The notes beneath the pieces were generated by a model. The model made no database searches and had not been told where the DNA came from. It worked only from the letters and a program-made list of their open reading frames with translations. Below are positions 30,834 to 39,337 of a stretch of 64,000 nt of DNA, in pieces. The position numbers were made by a program, and so were the translations under genes. The stretch is from an uncultured Muribaculaceae bacterium (lineage in GTDB: Bacteria; Bacteroidota; Bacteroidia; Bacteroidales; Muribaculaceae): assembly GCA_910589055.1 (NCBI GenBank), contig CAJURN010000001.1:229990-293989 (forward strand). Direction: 5' to 3'. Position 1 is the first letter of the stretch; every line of letters begins with the position of its first letter.

Positions 30834-30886
30834 CATCACAATCGCAAAATTACAAACCGCTAAACATATTTTATTATCTACGACTT

Positions 30887-31693
30887 ATGAAAAAGATACT
30901 CGCGATTTTTGCCGCAGCGGTGCTTTGCATGTCTGCGGCAAATTCTGTTCAGGCTCAGAAATTCAATCTTTCAAAAGCCGCCAGCGGCCTGAAGAAAACA
31001 GCCCAGGCCGTAACTCTGACCGACGACCAGATGGTGCAGTACGTCAAGGAATACATCGACTGGATGGACACCCACAACCCCGTGCTTCCCGAAGATGACC
31101 CCTACACCGTGCGCCTGCGCAATCTCACCCAAGGGCTTACCGATGTTGAAGGCACTCCGCTCAACTTCAAGGTGTACAACGTTATTGACGTAAATGCCTT
31201 CGCCTGTGCCGACGGCAGCATCCGCGTATTCGCGGCACTGATGGACATCATGAGCGACGACGAACTTCTCGGCGTTATCGGCCACGAAGTAGGACACGTA
31301 GCCCACAAGCATTCTAAAAAGGCCTTCAAGACAGCCCTGCTCACATCGGCTCTCAAGGACGGCGTATCGTCAACAGGCGGCACCGCTGCCAAGCTCACCG
31401 ACTCTCAGCTCGGCTCGCTCGGAGAATCACTCGTCAATGCCAACTACTCCCAAAAGCAGGAACGCGAAGCCGACGACTACGGCTACAACTTCCTCAAGCG
31501 TGGCGGCAAGAACCCCTGGGCAATGGCGCTTTCATTCCGCAAACTCAAACAACTCCAGGAAGAAGCCGGAGTGAAGAAATCGAGCAAGCTCAACCAGCTC
31601 TTCTCCACACACCCCGACCTCGACGCACGCATCAAGCGCATGGAAGAAAAAGCAACTTCCGAAGGCATCGCACAACCCGAAGCTGCCAAATAA
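30887..31693 (+). CDS. Secreted M48-family metallopeptidase
   Basis: 268 residues with a signal peptide ending near VQA-Q (residues 1-23). The zinc site is HEVGH at 133-137 in GVIGHEVGHVAHKHSKKAF, and the third ligand Glu is in EREADDYGYNFLKRGG. The arrangement FACADGSIRVFAALMDIMSDDELLGVIGHE is characteristic of M48 proteins of the Oma1/BepA/LoiP type. In other bacteria such periplasmic M48 proteases degrade misfolded outer-membrane proteins. Ends with a Lys/Glu-rich tail. A GC-rich hairpin follows the stop. Confidence 0.9.
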   Translation: MKKILAIFAAAVLCMSAANSVQAQKFNLSKAASGLKKTAQAVTLTDDQMVQYVKEYIDWMDTHNPVLPEDDPYTVRLRNLTQGLTDVEGTPLNFKVYNVIDVNAFACADGSIRVFAALMDIMSDDELLGVIGHEVGHVAHKHSKKAFKTALLTSALKDGVSSTGGTAAKLTDSQLGSLGESLVNANYSQKQEREADDYGYNFLKRGGKNPWAMALSFRKLKQLQEEAGVKKSSKLNQLFSTHPDLDARIKRMEEKATSEGIAQPEAAK

Positions 31694-31720
31694 CAGCAAC
31701 AATACTTACCTCAAATACCA

Positions 31721-31754
31721 CAACAGCCCGCAGGACGATTCCCGCGGGCTGTTG
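31721..31754. terminator. Hairpin between convergent genes
   Basis: CAACAGCCCGC (31721-31731) pairs with GCGGGCTGTTG (31744-31754). No T run on either side. It lies between the M48 gene and a convergent lipoprotein gene. Confidence 0.5.
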
Positions 31755-31775
31755 CTGTATATAACACACATCTTC

Positions 31776-32624
31776 TTATTCAAGCACTACAACAAAACCG
31801 TTGATAGTGCTGTCGTTAAGCTCAATACCTTCATACGTACCCTTGTATTTCAACAGGCACGAGGGTGTAAGACCATGCCATTCCTCAAACTTCACCGGAT
31901 TGCTCCAGTGCAATTTCACAGCATTTCCGGCAACACTTTCTTCCGACGCGAGATTCCATTGCTCACTCTCGATAGTTCCCTCAAAGCCCTCCGGCAATTC
32001 AGAATATCGGGTGGAAATCGTCATATTTACATCAAGACCCGAAGCGGATCCATTACTCGGAATCCAGGAAAATTTATCCTTGGGCAAGCGTAGGCGACCA
32101 TCGGCGGTTGATTCCACCGTAAATTGCTCGTCGTACTTCTCCCCGCTTGTAGCCACAGATGTCACATGCACATCAAGGCTGGCAGCAATATCAATATCAG
32201 GAATGACATCAAACACAACAAAATGATTATTCTCAAGCGTTGGCTTGGAGACCTGCCGCCCCAATGAGTCCTCAACAACCGCATACAGCGTCAGCTTGTG
32301 GCTTCCATGGCCGTAATCAGCGGCATCAAGAACGATTCCCGACGTAAGAGGATAGTCATATTCCCCGACAATAATATCGTCAACCTCAAGTTTATAAGCT
32401 ATGACCTTTGCCCCGGAGGGAGAAGAAACCTCAGTAGACGAATGAAGCTCAACCTCACCGCCGGCATCAACCCACCGGTTATAGTAAGCGGAAGAACTCA
32501 CAAGTACATCCTCCGACAATAACGGCGGCGGGCAAACTTCGGGAAGCGGCTCCGGCTCATTATCCGAGCATGACGACACAATAGAAACAAGACAGATTGC
32601 AGATAGCAGATTAATTCTTTTCAT
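31776..32624 (-). CDS. Lipoprotein of unknown function
   Basis: 282 residues. The signal MKRINLLSAICLVSIVSSC gives lipobox VSSC, followed by an acidic/Pro linker (SDNEPEPLPEVCPPP), typical of surface-exposed lipoproteins in Bacteroidota. The rest is beta-rich, with VDAGGEVELHSSTEV and YGHGSHKLTLYAVVEDSLG suggesting immunoglobulin-like or PKD-like folds. No enzyme motif is visible. Its ATG lies at the very edge of an inverted-repeat element (32624-32790), which therefore occupies its whole upstream region. AT-richer than neighbouring core genes. Confidence 0.65.
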   Translation of the reverse strand: MKRINLLSAICLVSIVSSCSDNEPEPLPEVCPPPLLSEDVLVSSSAYYNRWVDAGGEVELHSSTEVSSPSGAKVIAYKLEVDDIIVGEYDYPLTSGIVLDAADYGHGSHKLTLYAVVEDSLGRQVSKPTLENNHFVVFDVIPDIDIAASLDVHVTSVATSGEKYDEQFTVESTADGRLRLPKDKFSWIPSNGSASGLDVNMTISTRYSELPEGFEGTIESEQWNLASEESVAGNAVKLHWSNPVKFEEWHGLTPSCLLKYKGTYEGIELNDSTINGFVVVLE

Positions 32625-32790
32625 AAGTAGGATGTATTAATTAGTTATCGTATTGATTGGTTTTTTATATGAGTAGGATTTCAATTGGCTTTGATGGCAC
32701 AATGGGGTTCCATTGGAACTGAAAAGCCGGTTGGAAGGCTGCCATAGAAAGCTATAAGCAATACCTTAACTAATTGGTACATCCTACTTA
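32624..32790. repeat. Small element bounded by 23-bp inverted repeats
   Basis: Left end 32624-32646 (TAAGTAGGATGT then ATTAATTAGTT) and right end 32768-32790 are inverted copies with 21 of 23 bases matching. The interior (about 120 bp) is non-coding and holds smaller palindromes such as CAATGG/CCATTG. A shorter relative lies at 33415-33474. There is no transposase, so it is MITE-like or a regulatory repeat. Confidence 0.6.
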
Positions 32791-32854
32791 TCTATTGTGA
32801 TTAGATTTGCGGACAAAATAAGACAATACGCCCCTAATCACAAAACACATATGT

Positions 32855-33394
32855 TTATTTAACATTATCTTTAACAATCACCTTGTATCCGAACATGCCA
32901 TCGGAAACGCGATAGCGGAGCGTTGAGCCATAACGGATACGGTTGTAGCTCGCCACAGGCACCGACATCACTTTCTCATCCCCGTCGGCAAAACGCAGAC
33001 GCAGCTTATAAGTTGTCTTCGTCGCACCCGAATGGACATAGCGCCGTCCCACGCGATGAGGCGTTGTGGACACTTCGGTAAACTTCTCAGCCACCTCCAC
33101 TTCCTCGATGCGCTCACTTCCCGGGCGCAGATATGCGGCGTTCAAGCCAAGAAAAGCCGCCGCCCCAAGGCAGGCCCCGGCCACTCCGACAAGCAGCGCA
33201 GAGGCCACATCGCCCCACGAGCGTCCGAGCCAATGCCGGAACGAGCCCGTCATGCCATAGGCACCCATGGCAGCCACACAACCTACCAGCACCGGCAGCC
33301 ACCATCCTATGACCGTGCGCACATAAAAATAAATCGCTCCAAACAACCCGCCCAGAGCCAAAATCACCAGCCCACCGGCCACAATCTTTCTCAT
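32855..33394 (-). CDS. Membrane protein of unknown function
   Basis: 179 residues. Three or four hydrophobic helices in the first ~110 residues (VAGGLVILALGGLFGAIYFYV; WWLPVLVGCVAAMGAYGM; VASALLVGVAGACLGAAAFLGL), then a soluble beta-rich C-terminal domain of about 70 residues (RYVHSGATKTTYKLRLRFADGDEKVMSVP and TLRYRVSDGMFGYKV). The latter resembles small beta domains that follow membrane anchors, but no family is recognised. It lies between the two copies of the repeat element (32624-32790 and 33415-33474), the second being just upstream of its start. Confidence 0.6.
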   Translation of the reverse strand: MRKIVAGGLVILALGGLFGAIYFYVRTVIGWWLPVLVGCVAAMGAYGMTGSFRHWLGRSWGDVASALLVGVAGACLGAAAFLGLNAAYLRPGSERIEEVEVAEKFTEVSTTPHRVGRRYVHSGATKTTYKLRLRFADGDEKVMSVPVASYNRIRYGSTLRYRVSDGMFGYKVIVKDNVK

Positions 33395-33414
33395 AATTAA
33401 GAATGTTTATATTG

Positions 33415-33474
33415 ATAAGCAAGGTGTATTAAAAGCCATAAGTAAAGCCTTTACTAATTTGTACATCCTACTTA
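33415..33474. repeat. Shorter relative of the 32624-32790 element
   Basis: Bases 33453-33474 match the right end of the first element with one difference (TACATCCTACTTA core). The adjoining 18 bases are also similar (AAGCCATAAGTAAAGCC versus AAGCTATAAGCAATACC). The left edge (ATAAGCAAGGTGTATTAA) resembles the left inverted repeat with small gaps, so the central ~100 bp are missing. Confidence 0.5.
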
Positions 33475-33509
33475 CAACTCAAAATTACAGTTTTTTCTGA
33501 AAAAATCGC

Positions 33510-33517
33510 TAATTTTG
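33510..33517 (+). promoter_or_regulatory. -7 element of the flavodiiron protein gene
   Basis: TAATTTTG matches TAnnTTTG; no clear -33 TTTG. The start would be about 33524, 17 nt before the ATG. Confidence 0.5.
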
Positions 33518-33540
33518 CGGCCGTAAATTTCATATGTGTT

Positions 33541-34743
33541 ATGAGAACAACCGGAATTTCAGAAAAAGTATATTACATCGGAGTTAATGACCGTACTACA
33601 CACAAATTCGAGGGAATGTGGCCCCTGCCGATGGGTGTGAGCTATAATTCGTATCTCGTTGCAGGTGAGGATAAAGCTGCCATAATCGACGGTGTGGAAG
33701 TGCGTCACGCTTTAAGTCAGATAAGCCATATAAAGGCTATTTTGGGCGACCGCAAGCCTGATTATCTTATAATCAACCACATGGAGCCGGACCACTCCGG
33801 TGCCATAAAAATACTGCGCGCGGAGTTTCCCGACATCACAATCGTAGGTAACACACAGACTCTCGGCATGGTTAAAGGTTTCTACGGTATCGACGACATC
33901 AATACCTTGCCTGTCAAGGATGGAGACACTCTCAGCCTTGGCGCCGACACAACTCTACGCTTCGCACTCACTCCCATGGTCCATTGGCCCGAGACGATGG
34001 TGACATATCTTGTCGAGGAACAGACTCTTTTCAGCGGCGACGCTTTCGGATGCTTCGGAGCGCTTTCGGGAGCTGTTCTCGACACGGACATGGATACAGA
34101 CCCGTATTTTCCTGAAATGCTGCGTTATTACAGCAACATCGTGGGAAAGTACGGAACTTTCGTGCAGCGCGCACTCGCCAAGCTGAAGAATCTCTCGTTA
34201 AGTACCATATGCTCAACCCACGGCCCGGTGTGGCGCTCGCGCATCGGTGAGGTTGTCGACCTCTACGACCGTCTCAGCCGTTATGAACCGCTCGACAATG
34301 GCGTGACAATCGTATACGGCTCGATGTACGGCAACACCGAAGCAATGGCCGAAGCTGTGGCCGAAGGTCTTGCCGAGGAAGGTGTGCGCAAGATTTCATT
34401 CCTCAACGCATCGGTAACCGACCTGAGCTACATCATCGCCGAAATTTTCCGCCACAAGGGCCTCGTACTGGCCTCGCCCACTTATTCCGACGGACTTTTC
34501 CCGCCGGTCAATGCTGTGGTGGACGCCATCGAAACACGCGGAATCAAGAACCGCATCACAGCGCTCGTGGGCTCGAACACCTGGGCACCCCGCGCTGCAA
34601 AACTGCTCGGCGAACGAATTGACGAAAACGGTATCGAACGCGTTTCCGACCCGATTTCAATCAAACAATCAGCCACATCGACCGACCTTGAAAATCTGCG
34701 CGAACTCGGACGCACACTCGCCCGAAGGCTCAATTGCGAATAA
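33541..34743 (+). CDS. fprA: Flavodiiron protein (FprA, A-type)
   Basis: 400 residues. It reduces oxygen to water, or nitric oxide to nitrous oxide, with electrons from rubredoxin or a similar donor. The N-terminal metallo-beta-lactamase domain holds the diiron site: HMEPDHSG (about 80-88) and TLFSGDAFG with its Asp, and CSTHGPVW with its His. The C-terminal flavodoxin domain begins near residue 255 with IVYGSMYGNTEAMAEAV, the FMN loop, and continues with LVLASPTYSDGLFP and GSNTWAPRAAKLL. In Bacteroides-type anaerobes it is an oxygen-protection enzyme, complementing Tpx at 401. A terminator follows at 34769. Confidence 0.94.
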   Translation: MRTTGISEKVYYIGVNDRTTHKFEGMWPLPMGVSYNSYLVAGEDKAAIIDGVEVRHALSQISHIKAILGDRKPDYLIINHMEPDHSGAIKILRAEFPDITIVGNTQTLGMVKGFYGIDDINTLPVKDGDTLSLGADTTLRFALTPMVHWPETMVTYLVEEQTLFSGDAFGCFGALSGAVLDTDMDTDPYFPEMLRYYSNIVGKYGTFVQRALAKLKNLSLSTICSTHGPVWRSRIGEVVDLYDRLSRYEPLDNGVTIVYGSMYGNTEAMAEAVAEGLAEEGVRKISFLNASVTDLSYIIAEIFRHKGLVLASPTYSDGLFPPVNAVVDAIETRGIKNRITALVGSNTWAPRAAKLLGERIDENGIERVSDPISIKQSATSTDLENLRELGRTLARRLNCE

Positions 34744-34768
34744 TCCCTACCCAAACGCGACACTTTAT

Positions 34769-34814
34769 AATGCTTCCGACCATCCTACGGATGTGTTGGA
34801 AGCATTTAATTTTA
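34769..34814 (+). terminator. Terminator of fprA
   Basis: AATGCTTCC (34769-34777) pairs with GGAAGCATT (34798-34806), with inner ATCC/GGAT, followed by TAATTTTATTT. Confidence 0.8.
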
Positions 34815-34868
34815 TTTAAAAAGCGTTAATCCTCAGTTATTTCGTGCGATTCCATCCCGTTGGCTTTG

Positions 34869-34876
34869 TACCTTTG
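34869..34876 (+). promoter_or_regulatory. -7 element directly before the acyltransferase gene, possible leaderless start
   Basis: TACCTTTG ends only 3 bases before the ATG at 34880. If it is used, the RNA would start at or within a few bases of the start codon. No clear TTTG at -33. Confidence 0.4.
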
Positions 34877-34879
34877 TAT

Positions 34880-35848
34880 ATGCCCAATCTGAGATTCGAA
34901 TCATACAGCTCTGCATGGAAAAACCGCTGGGATGAGTTTGTCGACGCCTCGCGCAACGGCACTTTCCTCCTGCGCCGCGACTACATGGACTATCACAGCG
35001 ACCGCTTCAGCGACCGCTCGCTCCTCGTGTTCGCAGCAAATGAAGGCAAGGAAAAGCTCGTGGCGCTGTTACCGGCCTGCGCAGGCGATGACGATGAAAT
35101 CGTGTCGCATGCCGGACTCACCTACGGAGGGCTGATTCTGCCCGTCAAGGGCTGCGACGGAGCATTGGTGACAGAAATCATGCTTGCCCTTGCCGACTAT
35201 TATCGCAGCGCCGGCATACGCCGCTTCCGATACAAAGCAATCCCTCATATCTATCACCGCTATCCGGCGGAGGAAGACATCTATGCTATCTTCCGTGCCG
35301 GGGGCAGGCTCGTGGAGAGCAATCTGTCGTCCGCGATTGACCTGCGCAACCCGATAGCCTTCAACGAAAACAGCCGACGCAACATGCGCCGCGCCATTGA
35401 CGCAGGACTGAGCGTGCGCGAATCGGAGGATTTCGCCTCTTTCTGGGGCATATTGTCCGACGTGCTCAGGCAGCGTTACGCCACCAGTCCGGTGCACACT
35501 CTCGCCGAAATAGAATTGCTGCACAGTCGCTTTCCCGAAAACATACGTCTTTTCATGGCCTACGACGGCGAATCCGCGCCCGTGGCCGGAACTGTGCTCT
35601 ACTACGCCGGGCCATGCGTGCATGCCCAGTACATCGGCGCTTCGGAGAGCGGCAAACGGCTCGGAGCGCTACCGCTGCTGTTCAAGCACATTATCGACTC
35701 GGAATGTAAGGGAGCCGGATGGTTCGACTTCGGAATCTGCAACGAGCGCCACGGCCAATATCTCAACGAAGGCCTGCTGTCGCAGAAAAACGGCATGGGT
35801 GGACGTGGCATCACCTACAATATATTTGAAATAAATATCAACGATTAA
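34880..35848 (+). CDS. GNAT/FemAB-like acyltransferase-fold protein
   Basis: 322 residues from the ATG at 34880. An upstream in-frame ATG at 34844 would precede the -7 element and adds nothing family-like. Motifs seen in this Bacteroidota family: AWKNRWDEFVDASRNGTFLLRRDYMDYHSDRF near the start, then two GNAT-like halves, with VAGTVLYYAGPCVHAQYIGASESGKRLGALPLLF resembling the acyl-CoA or aminoacyl-tRNA binding core and FDFGICNERHGQYLNEGL near the end. Members are annotated as GNAT/FemAB-like; the acceptor is unknown. It lies 14 bp before the tricorn-type protease gene and probably forms an operon with it. Confidence 0.75.
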   Translation: MPNLRFESYSSAWKNRWDEFVDASRNGTFLLRRDYMDYHSDRFSDRSLLVFAANEGKEKLVALLPACAGDDDEIVSHAGLTYGGLILPVKGCDGALVTEIMLALADYYRSAGIRRFRYKAIPHIYHRYPAEEDIYAIFRAGGRLVESNLSSAIDLRNPIAFNENSRRNMRRAIDAGLSVRESEDFASFWGILSDVLRQRYATSPVHTLAEIELLHSRFPENIRLFMAYDGESAPVAGTVLYYAGPCVHAQYIGASESGKRLGALPLLFKHIIDSECKGAGWFDFGICNERHGQYLNEGLLSQKNGMGGRGITYNIFEININD

Positions 35849-35862
35849 CATAACACTTCCGC

Positions 35863-38800
35863 ATGAAAAAAACACAATTGGTAATTATGTCGCTGCTTCC
35901 GGCTCTCTCCGCAATCGCCGGTACAGCCGACGCCCCTCTGTGGCTCCGTGATGCGAAAATCTCTCCCGATGGAAAGCAAATCGCCTTCACTTACAAAGGC
36001 GACATCTTCCGTGTACCCGTAGGCGGCGGAGAAGCCGTACGTCTGACTTCACGCGACAGCTACGAGAGCAATCCCGTATGGAGTCCCGACAGCCGCAGCA
36101 TCGCCTTCGCCTCTGACCTCTACGGCAACTCCGACGTATTCCTGATTTCCGCCGATGCCGGTGGAAAATGGACGCGCCTCACCTTTAATTCCGCATCCGA
36201 AATCCCCGAGACATTCACTCCCGACGGCAAGAAAGTGATGTTCAGCGCCGCAATCCAGGATCCGGCCTCGAGTGCCCTTTATCCGAGCGCACGCATGACC
36301 GAACTTTATGAGGTTCCGGTTGCCGGAGGAGCACCCGTGCAGATACTCGCCACCCCGGCGCGCTACGTATCCTGGGCGCCCGACGGAAAAAGTTTTCTCT
36401 ATCAGGACGTCAAGGGCTTTGAAGACGAGTGGCGCAAGCACCACACCTCATCCGTTACACGCGACATCTGGCGCTACACCCCTGCAACGGGCAAGCACAC
36501 CCAACTCACCGCACGTCCCGGCGAAGACCTCAACCCCGTTGACGCCGGACAGGACATATATTTCCTCAGCGAGCCTGCGAAAGCCGGAGCCAGCATAAAC
36601 GTTTACCGCGCACCCGGTGGCGACCTTGCGGCTGCCACACCCGTGACATCGTTCAAGAAACATCCCGTGCGTTTCCTTTCCCGCGCCAACGACGGTACAC
36701 TCTGCTTCACCTACGACGGCGAACTGTACACCATGACACAAGGCGGCAAGCCCCGCAAAGTGGGCCTGAGCATCAACGCCGACTTCCCCGACGAGACACG
36801 CAAAATCTCGGCATCTTCCGGCGCACGCGAAGCCGCTGCCTCCCCCGACGGAAAGTCCGTGGCACTGATTTATCGTGGCGATGTGTATGTGACATCCACC
36901 GACTACCGCACTACCAAGCAGATTTCGGCCACACCCGAGGCTGAGAGCGACGTGAGCTGGGGCGGCGACAGCACCCTCTACTACACTTCCGAACGCGACG
37001 GCCGCTACAACATCTACCGCGCCACCGTGGCACGCGCCGATGAAGAACCGGGATTCGTCAACGCCACCCTCATCAATGAAGAACCCGTGTTCAAGGCCGA
37101 CAGCCACGAACGCACCGTGCCCAAACTGTCGCCCGACGGAAAATATCTCGCGTTTATCCTCGACCGAAACAAACTTGCCGTGATGGACACCAAAAGCGGT
37201 AAAGTGCGCGAACTCACCGACGGCAGCACCTACCGCCAGCGCGGGGGTCGCTTCTACTTCACATGGTCGCCCGACTCGAAATGGCTTGCCCTCGAGATGG
37301 TTGACCGCCGCCACGACCCCTACACCGACGTAGCCATTCTGAACGTGGAATCGGGTAAGCTCACCAACCTCACCAACAGCGGCTACTTCGACGCCGAACC
37401 CAAATGGATCTTGGACGGCAACGCCCTCATGTTCGCCTCCGAGCGCTACGGCATGCGCAACCACGCCTCCTGGGGCTCGGAAATGGACGTGATGTTCGTG
37501 TTCCTAAATCAGAAAGCCTACGACGACTTCATGCTATCCAAGGAAGAAACCGAGGTGAAAGCTGCCGAAGAGAAGCTCCGCAAGGCCAAGGAAGAGAAAG
37601 AAGCCAAGAAAGATAAATCCGACGCCGACAAGAAAGATAAGAAGGACAAAAAAGACGACAAGAAAGACGGCGTGGAACCCATCAAGGTTGAACTTGCCGG
37701 AATCGAAGACCGCATCGTGCGCGTGACACCCATGTCGACCGACCTGCGCGACTACATTCTTACCGACGACAACAAAAAGCTGATGTTCCTCTCCGGTGCC
37801 GACGAAGGCATGTTCCTCTGGACGCTCGACCTCAAGGAAGGCGACATGTCCATGAACAAGAAGCTCTCGCAGCGCGGAGGATTCGACACATCGGCCGACG
37901 GCAAGACAATCTTCCTCCTTGGCCCGAGCCTGTACAAACTCAACGGCACCACACCCAAGCCTATCAGCTTCTCGGCCCAGATGCAGCTCGACCCCGCCGC
38001 CGAACGCGCCTTCATGCTCGACAACATCGAGCGCGAGGAACGCGAACGCTTCTACACCAAGGACATGCACGGCGTCGACTGGGCACGTATGGTTGCCGAC
38101 TACCGCAAATTCCTCCCCCACATCAACAACAACCATGATTTCGCCGAACTCCTGAGCGAACTTCTCGGCGAACTCAACGTGAGCCACACCGGCGGACGCT
38201 ACTACGGCGGTTCAGGCTCAAACGCCGTTGACCGCACCGCATCGCTCGGCGTACTCTACGACATGAGCTACACAGGCCCCGGCGTACGCGTCGAGGAAGT
38301 GCTTGCCAAAGGCCCTGTTGCCGTGGCCGACTCCGCAATCACCGCAGGCACAATCATCGAGAAAATCAACGGCGAGGAAATCACCGCCGAGAATACCCTA
38401 TCCCAGCTCCTTACCGACTGCATCGGCAAACGCACCCTGCTCACGGTTAAGGACGCTCCCGGTGCTAAAAGCCGCGAAGTGGTGGTGAAACCCTTCTCGG
38501 CCGCAGCGCAGAACGGTCTTCTCTACGACCGTTGGGTCAAGAACCGCCGCGACGACGTGGAGCGCTGGAGCAACGGACGTCTCGGCTACGTCCACATCAG
38601 CTCAATGGACGACGATTCATTCCGCAAGGTATATTCCGACCTTCTCGGACGCTATAACGACCGCGACGGCGTGGTGATTGACATCCGCTGGAACGGTGGC
38701 GGACGTCTCCATGAAGACATCGAAGTACTGTTCAGCGGCCAGAAATATTTCACCCAGGAAGTACGAGGCGAAGCCACCTGCGACATGCCCTCGCGCCGCT

Positions 38801-39135
38801 GGAACAAGCCTTCAATCATGCTCATGTCGGAAGCCTGCTACTCCAACGCGCACGGCACTCCATGGGTCTACAAGCACCGCAATCTCGGCAAACTCGTAGG
38901 CATGCCCGTACCCGGCACCATGACCTCCGTCAACTGGGTAACGGCACAGGATCCCACAATCATCTACGGTATTCCCGTTGTGGGCTACCGCCTTGCCGAC
39001 GGCAGCGTGCTTGAAAACCAGCAGCTCGAACCGGACATCAAGGTAGCCAACTCGCCCGAGACCGTAGTCACCGGTGAGGATGCTCAGCTCCGCGCAGCCG
39101 TCGAAGACCTGCTCAAGACCATCGACAAGAAATGA
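35863..39135 (+). CDS. Tricorn-type S41 peptidase (secreted)
   Basis: 1090 residues with a signal peptide (MKKTQLVIMSLLPALSAIAG). Domains in order: a WD40-like six-bladed propeller (ISPDGKQIAFTYKGDIFRV; PVWSPDSRSIAFASDL), a second propeller (AASPDGKSVALIYRGDVYV; LSPDGKYLAFIL), a Lys/Asp-rich linker at about 565-607, a C1 helical segment, a PDZ domain (about 775-870, with VRVEEVLAKGPVAVADSAI) and an S41 protease core (LGYVHISSMDDDSF; VIDIRWNGGGRLHEDI). The nucleophile is likely in MLMSEACYSNAHG (about 985). It probably degrades oligopeptides in the periplasm. The Lys-rich stretch is not part of the family core. Confidence 0.9.
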   Translation: MKKTQLVIMSLLPALSAIAGTADAPLWLRDAKISPDGKQIAFTYKGDIFRVPVGGGEAVRLTSRDSYESNPVWSPDSRSIAFASDLYGNSDVFLISADAGGKWTRLTFNSASEIPETFTPDGKKVMFSAAIQDPASSALYPSARMTELYEVPVAGGAPVQILATPARYVSWAPDGKSFLYQDVKGFEDEWRKHHTSSVTRDIWRYTPATGKHTQLTARPGEDLNPVDAGQDIYFLSEPAKAGASINVYRAPGGDLAAATPVTSFKKHPVRFLSRANDGTLCFTYDGELYTMTQGGKPRKVGLSINADFPDETRKISASSGAREAAASPDGKSVALIYRGDVYVTSTDYRTTKQISATPEAESDVSWGGDSTLYYTSERDGRYNIYRATVARADEEPGFVNATLINEEPVFKADSHERTVPKLSPDGKYLAFILDRNKLAVMDTKSGKVRELTDGSTYRQRGGRFYFTWSPDSKWLALEMVDRRHDPYTDVAILNVESGKLTNLTNSGYFDAEPKWILDGNALMFASERYGMRNHASWGSEMDVMFVFLNQKAYDDFMLSKEETEVKAAEEKLRKAKEEKEAKKDKSDADKKDKKDKKDDKKDGVEPIKVELAGIEDRIVRVTPMSTDLRDYILTDDNKKLMFLSGADEGMFLWTLDLKEGDMSMNKKLSQRGGFDTSADGKTIFLLGPSLYKLNGTTPKPISFSAQMQLDPAAERAFMLDNIEREERERFYTKDMHGVDWARMVADYRKFLPHINNNHDFAELLSELLGELNVSHTGGRYYGGSGSNAVDRTASLGVLYDMSYTGPGVRVEEVLAKGPVAVADSAITAGTIIEKINGEEITAENTLSQLLTDCIGKRTLLTVKDAPGAKSREVVVKPFSAAAQNGLLYDRWVKNRRDDVERWSNGRLGYVHISSMDDDSFRKVYSDLLGRYNDRDGVVIDIRWNGGGRLHEDIEVLFSGQKYFTQEVRGEATCDMPSRRWNKPSIMLMSEACYSNAHGTPWVYKHRNLGKLVGMPVPGTMTSVNWVTAQDPTIIYGIPVVGYRLADGSVLENQQLEPDIKVANSPETVVTGEDAQLRAAVEDLLKTIDKK

Positions 39136-39175
39136 TCCCATACCGTTTGTTAGAACGGGTTGACAGTAAATAGTG

Positions 39176-39224
39176 AAAATAGAGGAGAGGTGTTTTGGCA
39201 GCCAAAACACCTCTCCTCTATTTT
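39176..39224. terminator. Perfect 24-bp inverted repeat, bidirectional-type terminator
   Basis: 39176-39199 (starts AAAATAGAGGAGAGG) and 39201-39224 are exact inverted copies with a 1-base centre. The right arm ends in TTTT. It terminates the tricorn operon. Confidence 0.85.
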
Positions 39225-39248
39225 CGCTTTCACCCAATCTCCACCGTT

Positions 39249-39280
39249 TTTGCAGATTGCACAAATTATTCGTACCTTTG
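39249..39280 (+). promoter_or_regulatory. Consensus promoter of the GlcNAc-kinase-like gene
   Basis: TTTG (39249-39252), 20-base spacer, TACCTTTG (39273-39280). Predicted leader about 50 nt. Confidence 0.82.
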
Positions 39281-39337
39281 CACTTGTTTTTCCAACATAT
39301 CAGTAACCAGCGCATCAGAAACCTGTAAGCAATCCAC

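Noticed and set aside
32625..32854. Transposase or insertion sequence
   Set aside because: The inverted-repeat element holds no ORF, and no transposase lies anywhere in the window.
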